Shown here in pieces: positions 1-6,206 of a stretch of 6,539 bases of DNA. The notes beneath the pieces are model-generated. The model saw only the letters and a program-made list of their open reading frames with translations, searched no databases and was not told where the DNA came from. Made by a program: the position numbers and the translations under genes. Origin of the DNA: Planctomycetota bacterium (GTDB taxonomy: Bacteria > Planctomycetota > Phycisphaerae > UBA1845). Numbering within the stretch: the stretch's first letter is position 1; every line of letters begins with the position of its first letter. The stretch lies in NCBI GenBank assembly GCA_022566435.1, contig JADFIX010000231.1, forward strand, positions 1 through 6,539, given 5' to 3'.

Positions 1-2
1 AC

Positions 3-405
3 GAGTTTCCTGCTTTTGGTCAGGTTCGAGCGAGCAACGAACTACGCAAGCGAGAGGTCTTCATCTCGCCTGCCGGTGTTCGGCTTGTTCTGCAAAGGCA
101 CGATTTGGAGAACTTCAAGAAGCGACATCGAGCACACCAAGACCAAAGCGAAGCATCCGCAGACCCATGGGATCTGCGAGCGTTTCCACAAAACGGTGTG
201 GCAGGAGTTCTACCAGGTGGCGTTTCGAAAGAAACTGTTTCAATCGCTCGAAGCATTGCAGCTTGATCTCGATGCCTGGTTGGAGTACTACAATCGAGAA
301 CGAACGCATCCAGGAAAAATGTGCTGCGGGAGGACACCGATGGCTACGTTTATTGACGGTGTGAAAATCACAAGGGAGAAGTCCGTCTCGGGCAATGCCG
401 CCTAA
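3..405 (+). pseudogene. IS481-family transposase, internally deleted and frameshifted
   Basis: The piece is read in two frames. From base 3 to about 122 the third forward frame gives a typical stretch of the N-terminal DNA-binding region, with motifs EFPAFGQVRASNELRKR and FISPAGVR and ending HDLENFKKR. From about 124 to the stop at 403-405 the first forward frame gives the C-terminal part of the DDE/integrase-core domain, starting DIEHTKTKAKHPQTHGICER (this segment carries the last catalytic Glu of the DDE triad) and continuing with WLEYYNRERTHPGK and CCGRTPM. In intact relatives roughly 150 residues lie between these blocks and contain the first two catalytic Asp residues; here they are missing. 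The frames do not match across the join, so no functional transposase can be made. An apparent open frame starting at base 16 joins out-of-frame sequence to the real C-terminus and should not be read as a gene. The 5' end lies off the window. Confidence 0.9.
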
Positions 406-442
406 CTGACAGTTTTTGATCCTAAACCAGGGTGACTGTCAG
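406..442. repeat. 8-bp perfect inverted repeat after the transposase stop
   Basis: CTGACAGT at 406-413 is the exact reverse complement of ACTGTCAG at 435-442, separated by 21 bases. It directly follows the transposase stop codon. The right arm runs into the presumed terminal repeat of the element, so this may be a subterminal transposase-binding repeat or a weak hairpin. No T-tract follows it, so an intrinsic terminator is not supported. Confidence 0.55.
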
Positions 443-462
443 ATGATGTCGTAGTTACTACA
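436..462. repeat. Putative right terminal inverted repeat of the IS481 element
   Basis: The stretch from CTGTCAGATGATG to TTACTACA sits 30-57 bases after the transposase stop and ends in ACA, as expected for the TGT...ACA ends of many IS481-family elements. The left repeat is outside the window, so pairing cannot be tested here and no target duplication can be seen. Confidence 0.4.
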
Positions 463-494
463 ATTAAGGTCACTATTGAAGGTAAGACTAGCCA

Positions 495-1154
495 ATGACT
501 CTGCGCAAGCCTCTGTTTTTCGTTTCGTGTGTCCTGATCGTCTTGGTTGTCCTCGTGGAACTGGGATCTTCGCTGGTGGCCGCGTTTGGGCGCAGCTCGC
601 CCGGGCTTGGGATCGGGATGATGGCGTTTGTTGACGGTGCCCTGCTATTCTCGGTGGCCGCACTGGCCGCCCCGCTTCTGACGGGCCATGCCGCGATGGG
701 TAAAAGCTACGGAATAATCGCCCTGATCTTCTCTATCCTGGTCGCTCTGGCCGCCTTCGTGGCGATCATGAAGTGTCTGGTCTCTCTCTTCCTGATGATC
801 GGCTTGCTCATGGCGATGCCCTTCGGGCCGGCGGTCTATGGGATTATGTTCGGGGGTTTCCCAGTTGGGGCGGCGCGTGCCACGCTGGGCGCGATTATGA
901 CAATGAAGCTGGTATTTGCCGGCTGCCTCGTGTTCGCCCATCCCAGATTCGCCCAAATGAAAGCCCTTGTTTTCTTGATCGCTACGTCACTCGTTGCCGG
1001 GATCATCGTCAGTTTTCTACACGGGCTAGTAGGATCGTTCTTGGTAAGCGTGACCGACGCGATCGCAGGAATTGTCGTAGGAATCATTGGGTTGATCTGG
1101 GCCATTTTCATCCTCATCACGTCAATCCCATCGATTTTCAAAGCGGTCACCTGA
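495..1154 (+). CDS. Polytopic inner-membrane protein of unknown function
   Basis: A 219-residue, very hydrophobic protein that I do not recognise. After a short basic start (MTLRKP) there are about six membrane segments, near residues 7-31, 42-62, 72-92, 94-118, 131-148, 156-180 and 186-212; some of these may be re-entrant or only partly buried. Soluble loops are short, and no catalytic motif, cysteine pair or charged channel-like pattern stands out. The ATG at 495 is the first in frame, with a weak purine-rich GAAGG at 478-482 about 12 bases upstream. The gene starts 32 bases after the presumed IS end, so its native promoter may have been displaced by the insertion. Its stop lies 3 bases from the stop of the convergent gene on the other strand, with no room for a terminator between them. 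A role linked to the tail-like cluster is possible but rests only on position. Confidence 0.75.
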   Translation: MTLRKPLFFVSCVLIVLVVLVELGSSLVAAFGRSSPGLGIGMMAFVDGALLFSVAALAAPLLTGHAAMGKSYGIIALIFSILVALAAFVAIMKCLVSLFLMIGLLMAMPFGPAVYGIMFGGFPVGAARATLGAIMTMKLVFAGCLVFAHPRFAQMKALVFLIATSLVAGIIVSFLHGLVGSFLVSVTDAIAGIVVGIIGLIWAIFILITSIPSIFKAVT

Positions 1155-1157
1155 TGG

Positions 1158-1631
1158 TTATTCCACGATCCTAAGTTTCGCTGAGCCCTGTGTGTTGTTT
1201 GTGAATTTGATCGTCCCACCTTGGTCGTCTACAATAAATGTCACCTCGTCGGCCTTATCGGAATTGCCAGGCCACTCTTGCTTCTCGCCTTCGGCGGGCG
1301 TATAGACCATTTTGATGTTCGTGCTAATACTCTTCTTAACGCTGATAATCAATTTGCGTATCTTTGCGCTTCCGGCAGCGATGTTGTATGTGGCGGAAAG
1401 ATTCTTCATGAGTGTGAGTTTCTCAGGAAACGTAGCCCCGCCCCTTTTATTGGTCAGCTCATTCCGGCTCAGCGTCTCTGGTCCGAGCAGATCCCAAGAA
1501 CCAATCGACTTGATCCAGGAAGGAGGATCCTCACTCCCTCCTCCATTGTTTCTTATCCCGTATGCCAGGCTGAAGCCATACACGATGGCGACGGCCAGGA
1601 GCAAGACCTGCGTCCACTTCTTTGTGTTCAA
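1158..1631 (-). CDS. Small signal-anchored extracytoplasmic protein, unknown function
   Basis: A 157-residue protein and the last gene of the minus-strand block. The start is TTG at 1631-1629, chosen because GGAGA lies 7 bases upstream (1642-1638) and because it places the positively charged MNTKKW directly before a hydrophobic segment (about residues 7-25). That segment looks like a signal anchor or signal peptide; no lipobox cysteine is visible. A Gly/Ser/Pro-rich linker (about 28-38) follows. The remaining 120 residues are polar and alternate in a beta-strand manner (for example KLIISVKK and VTFIVDDQGGTIKFTNN), which suggests a small beta-sandwich outside the cytoplasm. No enzyme motif is seen. 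The gene begins 15 bases after the stop of the HExxH membrane protein gene, so it is probably co-transcribed and may be a partner of it. Function is not assigned. Confidence 0.7.
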   Translation of the reverse strand: MNTKKWTQVLLLAVAIVYGFSLAYGIRNNGGGSEDPPSWIKSIGSWDLLGPETLSRNELTNKRGGATFPEKLTLMKNLSATYNIAAGSAKIRKLIISVKKSISTNIKMVYTPAEGEKQEWPGNSDKADEVTFIVDDQGGTIKFTNNTQGSAKLRIVE

Positions 1632-1637
1632 GACGAG

Positions 1638-1642
1638 TCTCC
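1638..1642 (-). promoter_or_regulatory. Shine-Dalgarno GGAGA supporting a TTG start
   Basis: On the minus strand GGAGA sits between the TAA of the upstream gene and the TTG at 1631, with 7 bases of spacing. This decides the otherwise weak TTG start, since no ATG is found in frame near the N-terminus. Confidence 0.65.
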
Positions 1643-1646
1643 AAAC

Positions 1647-2573
1647 TTAGACGACCAGCAGCACAGCGATCACCAGCGCAGCGATGACGAGGCAGAAGAA
1701 GGGGACCGCAAACGCGAGGGTTTTTGCGACGGACCACGCCATCGCGTGGTTCGCATCTCGATAGCCCCCGCGTGAGTATGCCCAGAGTTCCCAGGGGTTG
1801 TTGTAATACGCCAGCCATTCAACCCGGAGGAACGCGTTCACTCCGGATTTCGGAATCAGTAAGGCCGGCAGCAGCATGATCGCCATCCAGCCGAGATAGG
1901 AGATCGTGAAGAAAGGCCCAAACCATCGGTTTTGCCAAACGTGCAGATGCTCATGATCATGCAACGGCGTATCAGGTGGATGGCCGTCCATTCCGCTCAT
2001 CACCGCTCCCTGTGTGAACGCGAATCCGGACTTGAATCGAAACCCCTGCCGATAGCGATGAACGCCACGCTGCGGCTCGTCGGCGTGATCGGCCCATGCG
2101 AAGTTCACCAAGTGCAACAGCACACCATTTGTCGTGCCGGAAAGCCCCCACGTGGTGTCCAGGGGCAAGCTCAGCCAACCCAGCCCCTTGAAGTTGTGGG
2201 TGGCCCACAGCCCGTCGAAAAAGCCGGACAAGGTCCCGACGATGGTGGCGAACCACATGAGCCCTTCAGGACCCAATACTGACTTGCCGGCTAGAAGCAA
2301 CGCGGCCGTATCAATGAGACCGGGCCACAAGCCAAACAGCCACCCAGCCAGTGCGGCCGACTGATCTTCGCCGCCCAACATCGCAAGGCACGCCCACGTG
2401 GCAAGGCGCGCGAGCATCATCGAAACGAGGGTGACCAAGCCTGTCGCCAGGCCGCGCCGCAGTGCGGCGGTGCCCCCCGCCCCGCGGACCGCGTGGATGA
2501 TGGCGCCGAGCGCAAACGCTGCAACCAAGGCGGTTCCGGCATAGATTCCGAATTCTGTGTTGAACAAATGCAT
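1647..2573 (-). CDS. Multi-pass membrane protein with zincin-like HExxH motif
   Basis: A 308-residue membrane protein with hydrophobic segments near residues 4-29, 46-66, 78-96, 103-121, 221-240 and 283-308. Between segments 4 and 5 is a polar loop of about 100 residues. Just before segment 5 it carries HDHEHLHVWQNRWFGP, in which H207-E208-x-x-H211 fits the HExxH metal-binding signature of zincin peptidases. About 50 residues later comes NPWELWAY, whose E262 could be a third ligand; an Asn-Pro-x-Glu-x-Trp-Ala pattern after an HExxH is seen in several uncharacterised putative membrane proteins. A metallopeptidase activity is therefore possible but unproven. ATG at 2573 is preferred because AGGG (2584-2581) lies 7 bases upstream and the start falls just before the first membrane helix. 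A TTG at 2648 would add 25 residues but would overlap the upstream gene by 49 bp without a good ribosome site. It lies 26 bases after the PASTA-protein gene and is likely in the same operon. Confidence 0.75.
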   Translation of the reverse strand: MHLFNTEFGIYAGTALVAAFALGAIIHAVRGAGGTAALRRGLATGLVTLVSMMLARLATWACLAMLGGEDQSAALAGWLFGLWPGLIDTAALLLAGKSVLGPEGLMWFATIVGTLSGFFDGLWATHNFKGLGWLSLPLDTTWGLSGTTNGVLLHLVNFAWADHADEPQRGVHRYRQGFRFKSGFAFTQGAVMSGMDGHPPDTPLHDHEHLHVWQNRWFGPFFTISYLGWMAIMLLPALLIPKSGVNAFLRVEWLAYYNNPWELWAYSRGGYRDANHAMAWSVAKTLAFAVPFFCLVIAALVIAVLLVV

Positions 2574-2580
2574 CGCGTGA

Positions 2581-2584
2581 CCCT
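2581..2584 (-). promoter_or_regulatory. Shine-Dalgarno AGGG for the HExxH membrane protein
   Basis: On the minus strand AGGG lies 7 bases before the ATG at 2573 and after the stop codon of the preceding gene (2602-2600). It favours this start over the in-frame upstream TTG at 2648. Confidence 0.55.
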
Positions 2585-2599
2585 GGGCATAATGGAGAT

Positions 2600-3847
2600 T
2601 CAGTTGAAGGTGATGGTTCGCGTCGCCGATTTCCCAAGGACCCACCAAGTCGTTTTCTCATAGGCGACGATTGACCACTTCATCTCGGCGACGTCTGAAA
2701 GGCCGCCGAGCTTCAGGCTTTCCTGTTTATCCGGCAGGACAATCAATCCACTCGTCTTTTTCCCATTCCTGTCCGTCAATGTGAGCAGCAGGTTATGGTT
2801 CGCGTTCTCGACATTATTCCAACTCAGCTCGACGTTGTCGTCCGGCATCCGCGCATCCTTCGCCGGACTGTCCAGTTTTGGGCGTTTGCTGGGCCGTGTC
2901 CCAGCTCGGTTTGTTCTTATGGAGACGATAGACCTCTGGGGGATCGACGCACCTTTACCTGGATTGGAGCTCGTTACTTTGGCCGCTGCCGGGATTCTGA
3001 CTGCAGCATCTATAGCCAACGGCGGCGATGCCCTACCGGAAGTGGGTCTGACGCCTGGCGATAGCGTAAGGACATTAGTGTTTAATACGGAAACCGGGAA
3101 CTGCTTGGTCCATTGGGTAAGGAAACTCTTTCTGCGAAGCTTCTTTTGCGCCTTCTCCGCGGTAAGTTCCTTCACATCGGGAACCGACGCCTTTGGCAGG
3201 GCCGACGCAATGTAGAGGAGGAGCTTGCGATCCCCTAACTCTTCACCAACAATCGATTGCGCCAGAACCGTGTCTTCCGAAAACAGATTGGTTCGGAGCC
3301 GCATCCCGTTAGGGACCACGTCGTATTCGCTGAGCTTCTGGACTGCCTGGTTCAACGTCATACCGCGCACGTCGGGTACGCCGTTGGACCCCCTCCAGAG
3401 GTACCCTCCCACCGCCAGCCCGAGCACGCCGACGATGACGGCGATGATCCACCAGGGAAATCCATCGGGTTCGGGGAGTCGTGCCGGCCGAACTTGGAAC
3501 GATATTTCCGGTCCCTCGGCGGCTTCATCCATGGGCCTGTCTTCCGAGCAGACCCGCAGTCGAAACGAGTATGTGCCCTCTTCCGCGCGCGGACTCACGT
3601 TGATTCTTATGTTGAAGGTAGTTTCCTTGCCAGATTCCATTTTTCGGGATGCGCCCTCTTCGATCGTAAACCAGCCAGAATCCGCGTTACCAAGGACGAT
3701 GACGTCCGCGGTCGCAGTGACTGTGGGGCGTTCCAGCGCATAGCGTACGGTAATCTTTGCGGTCCCCTGACGATTGTCGATCGGAACCTTGGTGTCCACC
3801 GGTTTGATGTCGTAGGCCAAGTTGGGGTTGTTGGTCATCGCCGTCAT
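2600..3847 (-). CDS. Ig-like / single TM / PASTA-repeat / C-terminal beta-sandwich protein
   Basis: A 415-residue modular protein. Residues about 15-120 form a beta-rich Ig-like domain (TAKITVRYALERP, EEGTYSFRLRV, EISFQVRPARLPEP). Residues about 130-151 are one membrane helix (FPWWIIAVIVGVLGLAVGGYLW). Two PASTA-type repeats follow: about 157-214, opening VPDVRGMTLNQAVQKL, and about 222-312, opening VPDVKELTAEKAQKKL and closing with SNPGKGASIPQRSIVSI. After a Pro/Lys-rich linker (315-335) residues about 336-415 look like a fibronectin-III-type sandwich (VELSWNNVENANHNLLLTL). PASTA modules usually bind peptidoglycan fragments or mediate protein contacts on Ser/Thr kinases and penicillin-binding proteins, but no kinase or PBP domain is present. 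The start ATG overlaps the tail-protein stop by 4 bp (ATGA), with GAGGG 9 bases upstream; a second Met at residue 4 is an alternative. Its place directly after tail genes suggests an accessory or membrane-anchoring role (inference). Confidence 0.85.
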   Translation of the reverse strand: MTAMTNNPNLAYDIKPVDTKVPIDNRQGTAKITVRYALERPTVTATADVIVLGNADSGWFTIEEGASRKMESGKETTFNIRINVSPRAEEGTYSFRLRVCSEDRPMDEAAEGPEISFQVRPARLPEPDGFPWWIIAVIVGVLGLAVGGYLWRGSNGVPDVRGMTLNQAVQKLSEYDVVPNGMRLRTNLFSEDTVLAQSIVGEELGDRKLLLYIASALPKASVPDVKELTAEKAQKKLRRKSFLTQWTKQFPVSVLNTNVLTLSPGVRPTSGRASPPLAIDAAVRIPAAAKVTSSNPGKGASIPQRSIVSIRTNRAGTRPSKRPKLDSPAKDARMPDDNVELSWNNVENANHNLLLTLTDRNGKKTSGLIVLPDKQESLKLGGLSDVAEMKWSIVAYEKTTWWVLGKSATRTITFN

Positions 3848-4410
3848 TTTTTGTTACCCTCGCTTCCAAGCGCCTCTGCCACAGCGGTTTGAGGCGCATA
3901 TTCAAGTTCATAGGTTACATAAGCCGGTCGTTCCGCACGGACAATCTCCTCGATCAGGCGGTGGTGTGCTTTCAGTTCATCCGGTAGAATCACCAAAAGA
4001 TGGAACGGCCGGACCCGGCCCGCCTCGTCCAGGGGGCGCTCCACGATTTCAAAATCACATCTTCCTGTCGCGATCTCGAGGAATCTTCTCAGGCCGTGGA
4101 CGGTGCCTCGCCACCGTGACAACTCGGTCGCGGCGCATACCAATTCGCGGAGCCGTCCGATTCCCGTGGAGATCGGTTCCGTAGTGGTCGCCCCGAGTAA
4201 GCTGCCCAGATCCACCCACTGTGCCAGGAACGAAACGAACCCATCATCCGTTCGTCTTGGATCGAAGAACCGCTCGAGCCCGGCTAGCACGGCCTCCGAC
4301 GGTGCATGCATTTGAGCCATCACCTCCAAAATCGCGTTGGTGGGCGTCCCCGCTCGCGCGCTAATTTGGTAGACCATGGGCAGAAGCGTTTCGATATCAG
4401 CTTTGTTCAT
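3844..4410 (-). CDS. Phage tail protein, TIGR02242 type (P2 gpI-like baseplate component)
   Basis: A 188-residue protein that fits the tail-protein-I-like family found in contractile-tail and eCIS clusters, where it forms part of the baseplate wedge next to the J-like protein. Visible family features in order are LLPMVYQ (9-15), the FFDPRRTDDGFVSFLAQW block (48-65, matching the usual DP...FL.WLA.W pattern), the RWRGTVHGLRRFLEIATG block (99-116, the RGT..GL.....TG signature) and a C-terminal IVRAERPAYVTYEL (156-169) resembling the P2 gpI-type 'I...KPAHT.Y.L' ending. Length is normal and the frame is intact. It overlaps the upstream baseplate gene by 14 bp and the downstream PASTA gene by 4 bp, so the three are probably translated together. 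The start ATG at 4410 has only a weak ribosome site, consistent with coupling to upstream translation. Within eCIS it would be cytoplasmic until assembly. The family call is from motif recognition, not a profile search. Confidence 0.85.
   Translation of the reverse strand: MNKADIETLLPMVYQISARAGTPTNAILEVMAQMHAPSEAVLAGLERFFDPRRTDDGFVSFLAQWVDLGSLLGATTTEPISTGIGRLRELVCAATELSRWRGTVHGLRRFLEIATGRCDFEIVERPLDEAGRVRPFHLLVILPDELKAHHRLIEEIVRAERPAYVTYELEYAPQTAVAEALGSEGNKK
3857..3861 (-). promoter_or_regulatory. Shine-Dalgarno GAGGG inside the tail-protein gene
   Basis: GAGGG on the minus strand lies 9 bases before the ATG at 3847 and within the last codons of the upstream tail gene. Together with the ATGA overlap it points to translational coupling. 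Confidence 0.5.
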
Positions 4411-6205
4411 CTTGAGCCACTATTTTGATGTCGTGCTCACCCGAGCAGAAAAGTTGCGTCGGACCAAGCGAGACGCGCTCTGTGAACACGTGGTCGGAAC
4501 ACTTCTGAAACGTAACACCGCCGTCGGTGCTACGGAGCACGCCCTCCTTCGTTGCCACGACCATGGGGGACCGGGCTTCCTCAGCCGCTTCACCCCCGAT
4601 GGGTCTGATTCGGGCGGTGGCGATTGATTCAACCTGTGCGAACCCGTCCCGCCCCTCACGGTAAGGAAGTCCGCAGCCACCCTCGGAGGGGACCCATGCG
4701 GGATTCTTGGATGGACGCGTGTCGAACTTGAGCACACCCGAGCGATAGGAGGCCGCGTAGGCGATGGCGCCGTCGAAATCTATTGCTATGCAGTGTCCTC
4801 CGTCCCAACCAGTGCCGAGATGTTTCCATTTGCGATTCTTCTGGCGCCCAGAGGTCATCTCTTGCCGATGGCAGCCTTCGCCCGGGTTATCATGTCCGCG
4901 GACCCATGTGCCTGCCCAAAGAAACGACCGCGAGCCGAGCTGCTGAAACCGTAAAACGCGTATATCCGCCCCGTCCAATCCTCCCTTCTCGAAACCGCTT
5001 AGTTGCTCGTTTTCGCAGAAATATACGCCGCCACCGCTCTTGGCGGCTAAGGCGATCGTCGTAGCCCCTCCTACTTCATGTGAAACCGCCACTGAGTAGA
5101 AACCCAGCTTTTGATCCGCCCGATCTACGATCTTCGGGATAAACCCCATGTCGTCGGTGACTTCGTACAGTCCATTGCCGGCCGCGGCGATCAAGAGCGG
5201 CCGCCGCGACCTTCGCGTCCAGGCTACATCGTGGACGGTGGAGTCGAGTTCTGCCTTCTTACCCCATGAAGAACCGCAATCACGAGAAATGCGGATCTTG
5301 CTTGACGCTCGCGTGTCGTCCACCGTTTTAGAGACGACGGCCAGTAGGCCCGGCTCGGTGGGGTTCGCTTCAATGACCTGAATTGATTCGTCGGGGAAGC
5401 AGCCGATTCGCTGCCATCCTTCGCCATCGTCGTGCGATCGGTATATCTCGCAACCGGCACCGGCATACCACATTTTCGGATGGAACGGATCATCTGCGAC
5501 GACATTAACATCCATGGCAGGCGCATGCCGGACGCGGAACCGGATTTCTTCCGCTGTACGAACGGCGGGCTCTCGGAGCACGACGTCATAGACTTCAGCC
5601 TCTCGCAGGCTGCGACCGAACGCCCAGCCGGACAGGGGACTGAGCAAGCCGTGAATTCGGTTGAGTATTCGCGCATGAATCGCTCGGCCGTCTTCTTCCG
5701 CACCCACGACAATCTTGGCGCTGATGGAGACGGTTTTGTAGTCCGCCCATGCTACAACGCAGCTGGTCCCGACAGGACGTCGCCGTTCAAGGGCGGCGTT
5801 GACCTTGGCAAGGCCATCTTGAGTCTGATGGGCCGCGAGCGTTTCGTGCGTTACCGCCGCTTGACCGTTTTTCGCCTCGGGGAGGTGCGGAACGAGTAGA
5901 ATCTGAACGGTTCCCGGGACGGCAAAACGCCAAAGGGAGGATTGGGCAAACACACTTGCCCGTTCCACGTCGGCCTGCGCCGTGGCCACGGCGGCGAAGT
6001 CCCTTTCCGTCACGGCGCGACTTAGCGAATGCAGCTCCTGTGGCCCTCGAATTAGCGCATTTTCGACGCTTTCCCCTTCCCTGCCACCGGTTGCCCGCTC
6101 GGGATTTGTGACGACCACATCTGCAATCAGGTCTTTTAATACGGTGAGTGTGTTCTTGGCGGCGTTTCCATTCGCGCCTCCGCCATGCCAATACCACGCC
6201 CTTAC
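4397..6205 (-). CDS. 5'-truncated baseplate J-like protein (TIGR02243 type) fused to a BNR/Asp-box propeller
   Basis: This is the C-terminal part of a putative baseplate assembly protein joined in frame to a second domain. Coding homology begins near 6205 with VRAWYWHGGGANGNAA and TLTVLKDLI and runs without break into VVVTNPERATGG, all typical of the middle of TIGR02243 proteins. The GTG at 6118 has no ribosome site and lies inside conserved sequence, so it is unlikely to be the true start. Counting from that GTG: RGPQELHSLSRAVTERDF (24-41), VPGTVQILLVPHLP (67-80), ERRRPVGT (111-118) and GWAFGRSLREAEVYDVV (164-180) complete the J-like part. From about 200 to 573 a beta-propeller-like region carries three Asp-box/BNR motifs: YRSHDDGEGWQ (226-236), RISRDCGSSW (276-285) and LRSTDGGVTF (528-537). 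The N-terminal half of the J-like protein is absent; beyond 6205 the frame runs antisense to queG until a stop at 6343-6341. The BNR domain may sit on the outer baseplate rim and bind glycans or proteins (inference). Confidence 0.85.
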   Translation of the reverse strand, partial: VRAWYWHGGGANGNAAKNTLTVLKDLIADVVVTNPERATGGREGESVENALIRGPQELHSLSRAVTERDFAAVATAQADVERASVFAQSSLWRFAVPGTVQILLVPHLPEAKNGQAAVTHETLAAHQTQDGLAKVNAALERRRPVGTSCVVAWADYKTVSISAKIVVGAEEDGRAIHARILNRIHGLLSPLSGWAFGRSLREAEVYDVVLREPAVRTAEEIRFRVRHAPAMDVNVVADDPFHPKMWYAGAGCEIYRSHDDGEGWQRIGCFPDESIQVIEANPTEPGLLAVVSKTVDDTRASSKIRISRDCGSSWGKKAELDSTVHDVAWTRRSRRPLLIAAAGNGLYEVTDDMGFIPKIVDRADQKLGFYSVAVSHEVGGATTIALAAKSGGGVYFCENEQLSGFEKGGLDGADIRVLRFQQLGSRSFLWAGTWVRGHDNPGEGCHRQEMTSGRQKNRKWKHLGTGWDGGHCIAIDFDGAIAYAASYRSGVLKFDTRPSKNPAWVPSEGGCGLPYREGRDGFAQVESIATARIRPIGGEAAEEARSPMVVATKEGVLRSTDGGVTFQKCSDHVFTERVSLGPTQLFCSGEHDIKIVAQDEQS

Positions 6206-6206
6206 G
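6199..6206. other. Recombination or assembly breakpoint between baseplate gene and queG
   Basis: On the minus strand J-like homology stops at about the codon GTA (6205-6203). On the plus strand QueG homology starts at CGG TTC (6205-6210, residues RF of the expected CPWNRF); the four codons before it read TTPL instead of CPWN. The two homologies meet within a few bases, and neither gene has its 5' part. There is no insertion sequence, tRNA or long repeat at the join. Confidence 0.75.

Larger units (their letters stand above)
1..462 (+). mobile_element. IS481-family insertion sequence remnant (right end)
   Basis: This is the right-hand part of an insertion sequence. It holds a broken IS481-family transposase (3-405), an 8-bp inverted repeat just after its stop, and a plausible terminal repeat ending in ACA at 462. 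The left end lies outside the window. The exact boundary is inferred from the usual TGT...ACA termini of the family and could be off by some bases. With its transposase catalytic core deleted, the element cannot move on its own, although a related transposase might act on it if both ends survive. Confidence 0.7.

Noticed and set aside
16..405. Apparent intact 129-residue transposase gene with a start near base 16
   Set aside because: The first 36 residues are out-of-frame translation of the N-terminal block; the real coding frame there is the third forward frame. It is a deleted pseudogene.
406..442. Intrinsic terminator after the transposase
   Set aside because: The 8-bp stem has a 21-base loop and no T-tract, so it fits a transposon-end repeat better.
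1150..1170. Bidirectional terminator between the convergent genes
   Set aside because: Only 3 bases separate the two stop codons and no hairpin with a T-tract is visible.
1221..1775. Plus-strand open frame of 184 codons
   Set aside because: It runs antisense across two minus-strand membrane-associated genes, shows no protein-like pattern of its own, and the minus-strand genes have ribosome sites and clear membrane segments.
3257..3892. Plus-strand open frame of 211 codons
   Set aside because: Antisense to the PASTA protein, whose domain motifs are unmistakable; the composition is typical of a shadow frame.
5432..5899. Plus-strand open frame of 155 codons
   Set aside because: Antisense to the J-like part of the baseplate protein; no recognisable domain.
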